DNA of 64,000 bases. Origin: Bacteroidota bacterium (GTDB lineage: Bacteria > Bacteroidota > Ignavibacteria > Ignavibacteriales > Ignavibacteriaceae). The stretch covers positions 1 through 64,000 of the forward strand of contig JAKAGV010000013.1 in NCBI GenBank assembly GCA_021815405.1, written 5' to 3'. The number at the start of each line of letters is the position of its first letter. Within the stretch, counting starts at the first letter, position 1. Of this stretch, positions 46,136 to 53,302 are shown piece after piece. The notes under the pieces are model-generated. The model was not told where the DNA came from, did no database searches, and worked only from the letters and a program-made list of their open reading frames with translations. A program made the position numbers and the translations under genes.

Positions 46136-47446
46136 ATGAAATTCTATCTTAAACTTACTTTAGCTATTATATTTTATGCTTTGTTGTCAAAAGTGTTTGC
46201 ACAAACGAAACAAACAGATTCGCTCACTCTGCAGCGAGCAATTAATATGACTTTAACAAACCAGCCATTGATAAACCAGGCTGTTGAACAAATAAATGCA
46301 GTTAATGCTAGAATTAACGAACAGAACAGCAGTTATTATCCGCAGGTGGAAGGTAATCTTTCTTATGCATGGATTGGACCTGTTATTTCATTGGCGTTTC
46401 CAGGTATGGGTAATTTTGATTTCAATACGCCGAATAATTATGATATGCATGTAAGCGCCGGCTATACTCTTTATGACTTCGGAAGAAGAGATGCCGCGAT
46501 GGATCTAATTAAGTCTTACAAGCTTTCTGCCGAAGAGAAAATAAATTTGGTTAAATCTAACCTCACCTACAGCACTATTCAGACTTTCTATTCAATACTG
46601 TTTTTAAAAAAGAGCATTGCTGTTAAGAATGATCAGATAAATACTTTAAATCAGCATCTGGACATAACAAAGAAAAAGGTTGCAAGCGGAAGCGCAACAG
46701 ACTTTGATGTTCTTACAACCGAAGTTAGAGTTGCCTCCGCTGAAAACGATAAAACCGATTTGCAGAATGCATTAGCAAAAGAAGAAATTTATTTACGTAG
46801 TTTGCTTGGATATTCTTCCAGCCATCCATTAAATCTTACAGGAGACTTTTCTACGACTGGATTGGACGTGAATGAAGATTCGCTTGTCACTCAGGCATAC
46901 AACATGCGTCCTGAAATTAAGCTAGCGAAAGATGCTGAGAATAGTGCAAGACTTTCTAAGCAGGTTTCTGCATTAGGTGATAGACCTACAATTTCATTGG
47001 ACGCATCTTACGGTCTTAAAAACGGCTTCTTTCCTGATCTTGATGTTCTGCGAGGAAACTGGGTAGCAGCAATCTCGGCAAACATCCCAATCTTTAACGG
47101 ATACAGAACAGATGCAAAAGTTGAAGAAGCTGAAGCAAATTTGAAAGAAAGTACCCAAGAAATTTTAAGTCTTGAAAGAAGAATTAAAGCTGAAGTCCAG
47201 AGTGCTTATTCCGATTGGAAAACAAATTATGAAAAGTTAGACAGAACGAAACTTCAGGTAAAGCAGGCGGAAGATGCATTATCACGAGCGGAGCTTCAAT
47301 ACCGGGATGGAGTAATTACAAATCTTGATTTGATTGATTCTGAAACAGCTCTTGCCGAAGCACGCCTTCTTTACCTTCAAGTAATTTACAAAAATGTTTT
47401 AAGCAAGTATGCACTTGATAAGGTAATCGGACAAGTTTTATGGTAA
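46136..47446 (+). CDS. TolC-family outer membrane efflux protein
   Basis: A 436-residue channel protein. Signal peptide about 1-22 (ends VFAQT). Two OEP repeats: the first with LTLQRAINMTLTNQPLINQA and the second with RRIKAEVQSAYSDWKTNYEK and LIDSETALAEARLLYLQ. It completes the TetR-EmrA-EmrB-TolC export operon. A strong bidirectional hairpin follows at 47467-47510. Confidence 0.92.
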   Translation: MKFYLKLTLAIIFYALLSKVFAQTKQTDSLTLQRAINMTLTNQPLINQAVEQINAVNARINEQNSSYYPQVEGNLSYAWIGPVISLAFPGMGNFDFNTPNNYDMHVSAGYTLYDFGRRDAAMDLIKSYKLSAEEKINLVKSNLTYSTIQTFYSILFLKKSIAVKNDQINTLNQHLDITKKKVASGSATDFDVLTTEVRVASAENDKTDLQNALAKEEIYLRSLLGYSSSHPLNLTGDFSTTGLDVNEDSLVTQAYNMRPEIKLAKDAENSARLSKQVSALGDRPTISLDASYGLKNGFFPDLDVLRGNWVAAISANIPIFNGYRTDAKVEEAEANLKESTQEILSLERRIKAEVQSAYSDWKTNYEKLDRTKLQVKQAEDALSRAELQYRDGVITNLDLIDSETALAEARLLYLQVIYKNVLSKYALDKVIGQVLW

Positions 47447-47466
47447 ATTGAATAGAGTGATTTATA

Positions 47467-47510
47467 ATTTGCGCATTAGCGGCAACAAGGAAAACCGCAA
47501 ATGCGCAAAT
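47467..47510. terminator. bidirectional hairpin between the exporter operon and the minus-strand membrane gene
   Basis: ATTTGCGCATTAGCGG (47467-47482) pairs with CCGCAAATGCGCAAAT (47495-47510): 16 positions with one A-A mismatch, 12-nt loop. It sits between two convergent genes, 2 nt from the stop of the minus-strand one. T-runs are weak on both sides (ATTTAATAAC, ATAAATC), but position and strength suggest termination in both directions. Confidence 0.65.
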
Positions 47511-47512
47511 AT

Positions 47513-47974
47513 TTAATAACCAATCAAACCGATAACAGCGCCAACCAATAGTCCGTATATGATATGACCAATCCAATGAGCAACTGCAACAGAAAAGCCT
47601 GCCTCACGGAACTCTGGTAATGGGTGGCTTTCAGCAACAGCAGCAACTAACACAAATCCAACAATGGCACCATGAATAAATCCAATCAAAGTACCGGCTC
47701 CTGCTGCGCTTAAAAAGCCATGAACATTAAAATAAACAATTATAATCGCGTAGAAAAAAGCAAAGATTATTCCTGATATAGTTTGTATCATTATCCCAAT
47801 CCGGTAAGAGTTTTCCAGCTTCTTAGTAAATAAACTGCCTACCGCTCTTGCCATGTCAGCATTTGCCATCCCTGATTTAGTTATACTTTGAAGAAGAACT
47901 TCCATACCTGCAGTACCGATTATTCCAGCCCAAATAGCAATCCATATAATATGACTTATAGGAGTATGATTCAT
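47513..47974 (-). CDS. small integral membrane protein, unknown function
   Basis: A 153-residue protein with four hydrophobic segments (about 8-28, 60-82, 86-110 and 128-150). Gly- and Ala-rich helices (GTLIGFIHGAIVGFVLVAAV) and two His in or near membrane segments (HWIGHIIYG) are notable. I do not recognise the family; it resembles uncharacterised DUF-type four-TM proteins. GGAGGG with 4-nt spacing precedes the ATG, a strong ribosome binding site. No close neighbours on the same strand. Confidence 0.75.
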   Translation of the reverse strand: MNHTPISHIIWIAIWAGIIGTAGMEVLLQSITKSGMANADMARAVGSLFTKKLENSYRIGIMIQTISGIIFAFFYAIIIVYFNVHGFLSAAGAGTLIGFIHGAIVGFVLVAAVAESHPLPEFREAGFSVAVAHWIGHIIYGLLVGAVIGLIGY

Positions 47975-48280
47975 TATTCCCTCCGGGATTAGTTATTAAT
48001 TAGACTTTCCGCATCATATAAGAATTGATGACTATGAATATACAAAATTGGCTGTTTTATTTTGTATCCTGAAATACTTTCGAATTATCGATCTTGCTGG
48101 AAAGTAGATAAATAAGAAGAATGAATAGTTAGAAAAGAAAGTTGAAAACTGAATTTTGAATTCTCACAGTAAACTGTTCGGCTTTCTTAATTCGATTTGT
48201 AGTAGGAATTGATTATTGTGAATATAAAAACGGTATACGGAATTTTAGTTTCCGTATACCTTTAGATTAGAAGTTCTTTA
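47975..48280. other. gene-free spacer with a terminator
   Basis: About 300 nt between two minus-strand genes. Its right end holds the terminator of the lumazine-binding-like gene (48232-48260); the left end should hold the promoter of the small membrane protein. Nothing else was recognised. Confidence 0.5.
48232..48260 (-). terminator. intrinsic terminator after the lumazine-binding-like gene
   Basis: GGTATACGGAA (48232-48242) and TTCCGTATACC (48250-48260) form a perfect 11-bp stem with a 7-nt loop. On the minus strand it is followed by GTTTTTATATT. It lies ~20 nt past the stop codon. Confidence 0.85.
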
Positions 48281-48709
48281 CTATTTGTTTAACTGTAAAG
48301 TTGTAACCTGACCGGCAACCTTCCATGCACCATTGTCTTTAAGTAAAGTTATGAAACCAGTTTGCTTTAACCTGGGATCTGTAATATTCACTTTAGCGAC
48401 AGCGGTATTTCCTTCAACATCAACAGAGCTAATACTTAAGTTTCTAGTCCATCCGCCAGACTGTCCATTTTTAACCATATTTACATATTGATCTGTGGAA
48501 TAATGCTCAACATCTTTCTTCAAATCATTGACAATAATAATTGATCCGCCCGGAAGAACTGCTTTAGAAAGTGCATCGCCATTATTTGTATCTATGCTCT
48601 TTACATAATTAGTTACAACCGCTTCAACTCCATCTTGATCCGCTTGAGCATATAGAGATAACGAGATCAAAAAAGTAATGGCTATTGTCAAGTATTTTAC
48701 TGCTTTCAT
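48281..48709 (-). CDS. secreted NTF2-fold protein (putative lumazine-binding type)
   Basis: From ATG 48709 the protein has 142 residues: signal peptide about 1-20 (ends LYAQ), then an NTF2-like domain with VEAVVTNYVKSIDTNNGDAL, SKAVLPGG and a closing WKVAGQVTTLQ. This is the pattern of the PF12893 lumazine-binding-like family; actual ligand binding is unproven. AAAGGTG precedes this start, while an upstream in-frame ATG at 48757 would bury the signal peptide behind 16 residues, so I reject it. Confidence 0.8.
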   Translation of the reverse strand: MKAVKYLTIAITFLISLSLYAQADQDGVEAVVTNYVKSIDTNNGDALSKAVLPGGSIIIVNDLKKDVEHYSTDQYVNMVKNGQSGGWTRNLSISSVDVEGNTAVAKVNITDPRLKQTGFITLLKDNGAWKVAGQVTTLQLNK

Positions 48710-49045
48710 AATAACACCTTTATTATAGATTAATTTCAATGCGACTTTTTGAGCCACATATTTAAGTTATTTGTTCCCAAATATATTCAGGCAAAAGCCA
48801 ATGCGTTATAAAAAATTAGAGACGGTCGCATTTTTACACAAGTGGTTGCAATAATAAATAAAAGTATTATGACAATGATATACGATTTGAAAGCAATTTA
48901 TTATGAATTATCACTTTGACTTATTTAAATCATAAATGTATATTACAAATAGAAAAAACATAACACCTTAAACCATTCGGTTATTTCAGCGGCTTAAGAT
49001 GTATGGCAAGTAATTTTATTTATCCATACACTTTAGGGACAAGCC
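48710..49045. other. divergent intergenic region with the GYD gene leader
   Basis: Between the lumazine-binding-like gene (minus) and the GYD gene (plus). It holds the GYD promoter (48916-48944) and a ~95-nt leader with a small hairpin (TGTATGG 49000-49006 with CCATACA 49024-49030) just before the start codon. The rest shows no gene. Confidence 0.5.
48916..48944 (+). promoter_or_regulatory. promoter of the GYD-domain gene
   Basis: TTGACT (48916-48921) and TATATT (48939-48944) with 17-bp spacing, a near-consensus housekeeping promoter. The predicted start near 48951 gives a ~95-nt leader. Confidence 0.6.
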
Positions 49046-49342
49046 ATGAAGACATTTATATTACTTACAAAATTTTCTCCGGAAATGTATAAACAATTAA
49101 AGGACCGCCCGGCGTTAGGACGAAGCTGGCTCGACGAGGTAAAGTCAAAATGCCCGGAGGTAAAATTTATTTCTCATTATGCATTGTTAGGCTCTCATGA
49201 TTTTCTTGATATCTACGAAGCACCTGATGAAGAATCGGCAGCAAAAGTCTCTATGATAAGCCTGACTAACGGCGCTTTACAAGCCGAGAGCCTTTCTGCT
49301 ATTCCTTATAAAAGATTTCTTGAACTTGTTAAGGAAATATGA
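49046..49342 (+). CDS. GYD-domain protein
   Basis: A 98-residue protein of the GYD (dimeric alpha-beta-barrel-like) family. Seen: FILLTKFSPEMYKQLKDRPA, the GSHDFLDIYEAPDE segment (the GxYD-like motif that names the family) and ISLTNGALQAESLSAIPYK. Function of the family is not well defined; small-molecule or metabolic sensing is usual speculation. It stands alone with its own promoter and is followed by a 12-bp hairpin (49362-49392). Confidence 0.85.
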   Translation: MKTFILLTKFSPEMYKQLKDRPALGRSWLDEVKSKCPEVKFISHYALLGSHDFLDIYEAPDEESAAKVSMISLTNGALQAESLSAIPYKRFLELVKEI

Positions 49343-49361
49343 TGCTGCCTTTAAAAGTATA

Positions 49362-49392
49362 ATTCTCTCAAATTTTTTAGATTTGAGAGAAT
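49362..49392 (+). terminator. hairpin after the GYD gene
   Basis: ATTCTCTCAAAT (49362-49373) and ATTTGAGAGAAT (49381-49392) form a perfect 12-bp stem with a 7-nt loop about 20 nt past the stop. No T-run follows, so it may protect the 3' end rather than terminate alone. Confidence 0.5.
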
Positions 49393-49523
49393 GGAGATAT
49401 CGATAAACAGTATAGATGAAGTATCCATAAAAATCATAAATCTGAAATTGCGAAATAATTAGGACCTATTAAGTACTTATAATTAGATAACTTCTATATT
49501 TTAATTAATTCTAAGGAGGATTT

Positions 49524-49997
49524 ATGCCGATCAAAAAATTAAAAGAATATCTGGATGAAAATAATATAAAGTACATTACCATCAGCCATTCATCCGCTTT
49601 TACTGCGCAGGAGGTTGCTGCGCACGCTCATATCCCCGGTAAGGAATTAGCAAAGACGGTACTGGTTAAAATTAATGGGAAGATGGCGATGGCAGTACTG
49701 CCGGCATCAGATAAAGTAGATTTTGACTTACTGAAACATGCCATAGGTAATGAGAATGTGCGATTGGCTTACGAGCAGGAATTTATGGATAAATTCCCGG
49801 ACTGTGAAGTAGGTGCAATGCCTCCTTTTGGCAACTTATATGGATTGGATGTTTACGTTGCAAAGGATTTGACTCAAGATGAAGAAATCGCATTTAATGC
49901 CTGCACTCATTCCGAACTTATTAAGATGAGTTACAAGGATTATGAAAGACTTGTAAAGCCGATAATTCTTGAGTTTTCATTTCAGTCGATGCTGTAA
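49524..49997 (+). CDS. YbaK/aminoacyl-tRNA editing domain protein
   Basis: A 157-residue protein of the YbaK/ProX-like family that deacylates mischarged tRNAs in trans. Seen: LKEYLDENNIKYITISHS, AFTAQEVAAHAHIPGKELAKTV (with the key Lys), the hydrophobic MAVLPASDKVD, and GAMPPFGNLYGLDVYVAKDL. In related proteins, GxxxPFG forms the substrate pocket. Which tRNA it edits is unknown. AAGGAGG seven bases before the ATG is a strong ribosome binding site. No operon partner. Confidence 0.88.
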   Translation: MPIKKLKEYLDENNIKYITISHSSAFTAQEVAAHAHIPGKELAKTVLVKINGKMAMAVLPASDKVDFDLLKHAIGNENVRLAYEQEFMDKFPDCEVGAMPPFGNLYGLDVYVAKDLTQDEEIAFNACTHSELIKMSYKDYERLVKPIILEFSFQSML

Positions 49998-50105
49998 TTT
50001 AGTAATGCACTAACTTGGAATTAGAACAGATAAAACGATTTTTTTAAATCGGTTAACTTATCATATATAAGAGAGGGATATTTTATGTCCTTACGTTAGT
50101 CTCAT

Positions 50106-50591
50106 TCAACGTTTCATAGCCTTAATTTTTTCAGCAGATTTCTCATAAATATCTTTATTAACTTTTGCCAAAATTATTTTTTCAAGATTTCGAACGTTTT
50201 TTAGACTATTAAAAAATCCGATGCATACTTTACTCTTTCCATTACATACTTTCATTATACCGTAATTCTTTCCGTCAAATATTCCACCGCTGAGAGATTC
50301 TATATCTGAATAAAAGATGGTTAATGATTTAGTAGAAAATATGAATCCACTGCATACCATCTTCTCAGCATCAGCTTCAATTTTTGAAGGAATTATTTTA
50401 TACAGCATTAAGTAGTGTTTGTTCAGGTAATAGAGTAGCAGCAGTGTAATCAAAAACGGAATTAAATTAAATAGTGAGGCATTTAAGTTGCTTACGGAAT
50501 CGTAAAGGATAGATAAAAGAAATATCGAAGCCGGAATATTTCCATACCTATAAATTAATTTTGATAAAAAAGGATAAGTAAATGATTGCAT
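50106..50591 (-). CDS. small membrane protein with PH-like cytoplasmic part, unknown function
   Basis: A 161-residue protein with two close hydrophobic segments (about 14-32 and 38-55) followed by a strand-rich C-terminal domain (70-140). SKIEADAEKMVCSGFIFSTK, IESLSGGIFDGKNYGIMKV and SKVCIGFFNSLK resemble bacterial PH-like membrane proteins. I cannot assign a role. It lies 12 nt after the phoH-type gene and is probably co-transcribed. Confidence 0.68.
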   Translation of the reverse strand: MQSFTYPFLSKLIYRYGNIPASIFLLSILYDSVSNLNASLFNLIPFLITLLLLYYLNKHYLMLYKIIPSKIEADAEKMVCSGFIFSTKSLTIFYSDIESLSGGIFDGKNYGIMKVCNGKSKVCIGFFNSLKNVRNLEKIILAKVNKDIYEKSAEKIKAMKR

Positions 50592-50603
50592 GGTTAAAAT
50601 TCA

Positions 50604-51959
50604 CTAAAGTAGATTACTTGCTAACTCAGCAAGTTCCGATCTCTCACCTTTTTCAAGGTTAATATGTGCGTACAATTTCTGTCCCTTAAAATGATCGATC
50701 AAATAAGAAAGCCCGTTTGACTGAGAATCAAGATACGGATGATCTATCTGGTAAATATCTCCGGTAAAAACAACTTTGGATCCCTCGCCGACACGAGTAA
50801 TAATTGTCTTTATTTCGTGCGGTGTAAGGTTTTGAGCTTCATCTACAATAAAGAAAATCCTCTGCAAACTTCTTCCGCGAATATATGAAAGCGGCTCAAT
50901 TACAAGTTTCTCATCCTTTGTCATATTAGATATTAATTGACTTTGTTTGTCAGTTTCCGAAAACTGATCTTGAATTACACGCAGGTTATCCCATAAAGGC
51001 TGCATATAGGGTTCAATCTTGCTTTGAACATCTCCCGGAAGAAAACCGATATCTTTATTACTAAGCGGAACAATAGGGCGAGCAACAAAAATCTGCCTAT
51101 AAAACTTTCTAACGTGGAGTGCGCTTGCAAGTGCGAGTAAAGTTTTACCAGTGCCTGCCTTGCCTGTCAAAGTAACTAACGGAATATTAGTGTTGGTAAG
51201 AGCATCAACAGCAAAAGTCTGTTCAGCGTTGCGGGGCTTTATTCCATATATAATATTTTTGTCAACCTTGTGCAGCTTTTCCATTTCTTGATCAAGATAA
51301 GCAAGCACCGAACGGCTGGAGTTCCTCATAATATAAAATTTATTAGGAACGGCGTCACCATTTAATCTTTTAAGAACTTGCTTTGCCGGAACTTCGTAAG
51401 GAGCCTGGAATAATTGAACAATCAAATCGTCATCAAAATCTTCGATTATTTCTTTGCCGCTGTAAAGTTCCTCGATACTTGTTATTCTATCGGTAGTGTA
51501 ATCTTCGGCTAAAATACCAAGTGCTTTGGCTTTCATCCGGAGATTTACATCTTTTGATACTAGAATTACTGAAGCTTTGCTCTTGTACTTTTTATTCCAA
51601 TCGAGTGCGACTGATAAAATACGATGATCAGGAGTATCTTCTTGAAATATTTCTTTTATCTCTTGTGAAATTCCTCGTGACATACCAATACGAACTTTTC
51701 CTCGTCCCTTTCCCATTGGAACACCGCCATTAAATAATGCTGTGCCCGTCATCGAATCGAGTGTCCGCGCGAACTCTCTCGCATTTAAATTTATAACCTG
51801 ACTTCCACGCTTAAAATGATCGAGTTCTTCAATAACAGTCAACGGTATTACTACGTCGTGTTCTTGAAAATGATTTATGCTCGTTGCATCATGAAGAATT
51901 ACATTTGTATCGAGGATAAAAATTTTGGGGGACTTTTTGGATCTGGATTCTTTTGCCAT
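50604..51959 (-). CDS. PhoH-family ATPase with N-terminal PIN domain
   Basis: A 451-residue PhoH2-type protein. The PIN nuclease domain (about 10-145) has IFILDTNVILHD and acidic residues in VIEELDHFK and ILVSKDVNLRMKAK-like segments. The PhoH ATPase (about 240-445) has GKAGTGKTLLALASA (Walker A), FFIVDEAQNLTP (Walker B) and VVFTGDIYQID. Such fusions act as RNA helicase-nucleases in some bacteria, and Bacteroidota genomes usually carry one as an ordinary gene, so a toxin role is not implied. A membrane protein gene follows at 12 nt. Confidence 0.93.
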   Translation of the reverse strand: MAKESRSKKSPKIFILDTNVILHDATSINHFQEHDVVIPLTVIEELDHFKRGSQVINLNAREFARTLDSMTGTALFNGGVPMGKGRGKVRIGMSRGISQEIKEIFQEDTPDHRILSVALDWNKKYKSKASVILVSKDVNLRMKAKALGILAEDYTTDRITSIEELYSGKEIIEDFDDDLIVQLFQAPYEVPAKQVLKRLNGDAVPNKFYIMRNSSRSVLAYLDQEMEKLHKVDKNIIYGIKPRNAEQTFAVDALTNTNIPLVTLTGKAGTGKTLLALASALHVRKFYRQIFVARPIVPLSNKDIGFLPGDVQSKIEPYMQPLWDNLRVIQDQFSETDKQSQLISNMTKDEKLVIEPLSYIRGRSLQRIFFIVDEAQNLTPHEIKTIITRVGEGSKVVFTGDIYQIDHPYLDSQSNGLSYLIDHFKGQKLYAHINLEKGERSELAELASNLL

Positions 51960-52033
51960 TTTAATTCTAATAAACCTTGAGCGAATTTAATCACTTCTCC
52001 TAAATTTTTCAACTAAGTATGATATGAATCAGG

Positions 52034-52064
52034 TTGAAATTAAAAGTTCAATGCTATATATTTG
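52034..52064 (+). promoter_or_regulatory. strong promoter upstream of the carA leader terminator
   Basis: TTGAAA (52034-52039), 17-bp spacer, TATATT (52057-52062); 52057-52064 reads TATATTTG and so fits the Bacteroidota TAnnTTTG element too. Predicted start near 52070. The first thing downstream is a strong terminator at 52145-52171, not a gene. Confidence 0.6.
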
Positions 52065-52069
52065 CTAAA

Positions 52070-52171
52070 CTTTTTTTAGAGAAAATTGCACCAGATAATA
52101 ATTCAACCCAAAATAAGTTTTATTAAAAGAGTCTATGACTAAAGGTCCCGCTTTTTACGGGACTTTTTTTT
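52070..52171 (+). ncRNA. candidate ~100-nt RNA or transcription attenuator before carA
   Basis: Between the promoter at 52034-52064 and the terminator at 52145-52171 no likely gene is present; the divergent phoH-type gene reads the other way. The segment would give a ~100-nt transcript ending in a hairpin. Either it is a free small RNA, or it is the leader of carA-carB with read-through controlled by pyrimidine or arginine levels. No PyrR- or T-box-type motif was recognised, so the mechanism is open. Confidence 0.4.
52145..52171 (+). terminator. strong intrinsic terminator upstream of carA
   Basis: GTCCCG (52145-52150) and CGGGAC (52158-52163) make a GC-rich stem, extended by AAA/TTT, followed by eight T. 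It is 54 nt before the carA start codon and on the carA strand, where no upstream gene would need a terminator. Confidence 0.85.
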
Positions 52172-52176
52172 GCTTA

Positions 52177-52206
52177 TTGATAGATAATATTAGCGGATCT
52201 TATAAA
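52177..52206 (+). promoter_or_regulatory. second promoter directly before carA
   Basis: TTGATA (52177-52182) and TATAAA (52201-52206) with an 18-bp spacer give a predicted start near 52213 and a leader of only ~13 nt. It would bypass the terminator. Confidence 0.4.
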
Positions 52207-52225
52207 TATACAAAATGATGGCAAG

Positions 52226-53302
52226 ATGAATTACAAAACTAAAACGGCAAGGCTGATACTAGAAGACGGTTCCGAGTTTGCAGGAACACATTTCGGGTAT
52301 GAGAAAAATACTAACGGCGAAGTTGTCTTCAACACAGGCATGGTAGGTTATCCGGAAACAATGACCGATCCATCTTACCGCGGACAAATTTTAGTTTGCA
52401 CTTTCCCGTTAATTGGGAATTATGGAGTTCCCGGCAATGAAAGAGAAAACGGATTATTTAAATATTTTGAATCTGAAGAAATACACACCAGGGCATTGGT
52501 AATTTCAGATTACTCTCATGATTATTCACACTGGAATGCAAAGCGTTCGCTTGATGACTGGATGAAAGAACAAAAAATCCCAGGCATTTATGGTATCGAT
52601 ACAAGAATGCTTACAAGAAAGCTCCGGGAAAAAGGAACGATGCTTGGGAAAATAATCGTCGATGAGAAATCTAAAATCGATTTTGAAGATATAAATAAAT
52701 TGGATCTGGTCGGAGAAGTCAGTATAAAAGAACCGGTGGAATATTCCAGAAATAAAAAAAGAATTATTCTGGTTGACTGCGGAACCAAGAACAATATCAT
52801 CCAGGCTTTTTTAAGAAGGAATATTACTGTACTCCGGGTTCCGTATGATTATGATTTTTCCAAAGAGAAAGCGAATGGAATTTTGATCTCCAATGGACCA
52901 GGTGATCCTAAAATTTGTAAGTCAACTATAGAAAATACACGAAAGGCAATGACTTCAGGAAAGCCAATTCTCGGAGTTTGTTTGGGCAGTCAGATAATGG
53001 CGCTTGCTGCCGGCGCTGACACGTATAAATTAAAGTACGGTCACCGCGGACATAATCAGCCTTGCAATGAGATGGGGACAAAAAGGAGTTATATCACTTC
53101 ACAAAACCACGGCTTCGCAGTTAATTCTGAAACACTGCCGGAAGATTGGCGTGAGTGGTTTGTAAATGACAATGACGGAACCAACGAAGGGATTATCCAT
53201 ATTTCAAAGCCGTTCTTTGCGGCACAATTTCATCCGGAAGCATCACCCGGACCGGACGACACTGAATTTATTTTTGATATGTTTTTGAGGGCGATAAAAT
53301 GA
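52226..53302 (+). CDS. carA: carbamoyl phosphate synthase small subunit
   Basis: A 358-residue glutaminase subunit supplying ammonia for carbamoyl phosphate (pyrimidine and arginine synthesis). The N-terminal domain begins LILEDGSEFAGTHFGYE. The glutaminase domain has the catalytic Cys in LGVCLGSQIMALAAG and the His/Glu pair in FAAQFHPEASPGP. The usual His after CLG is Ser here, a tolerated position. Its stop overlaps the carB start (ATGA, 4 nt). Confidence 0.97.
   Translation: MNYKTKTARLILEDGSEFAGTHFGYEKNTNGEVVFNTGMVGYPETMTDPSYRGQILVCTFPLIGNYGVPGNERENGLFKYFESEEIHTRALVISDYSHDYSHWNAKRSLDDWMKEQKIPGIYGIDTRMLTRKLREKGTMLGKIIVDEKSKIDFEDINKLDLVGEVSIKEPVEYSRNKKRIILVDCGTKNNIIQAFLRRNITVLRVPYDYDFSKEKANGILISNGPGDPKICKSTIENTRKAMTSGKPILGVCLGSQIMALAAGADTYKLKYGHRGHNQPCNEMGTKRSYITSQNHGFAVNSETLPEDWREWFVNDNDGTNEGIIHISKPFFAAQFHPEASPGPDDTEFIFDMFLRAIK

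Noticed and set aside
49000-49020. TGGCA-type sigma54 -24 element in the GYD leader
   Set aside because: No GC at the -12 position with correct spacing; a good housekeeping promoter lies just upstream.
50604-51959. PhoH with PIN domain as a toxin-antitoxin component
   Set aside because: It is full length, has no small antitoxin gene before it, and PIN-PhoH fusions are ordinary genes in this group.
52135-52218. 27-codon leader-peptide frame across the carA terminator
   Set aside because: No ribosome binding site, no run of regulatory codons (Arg or others), and its end near the carA start is probably chance.
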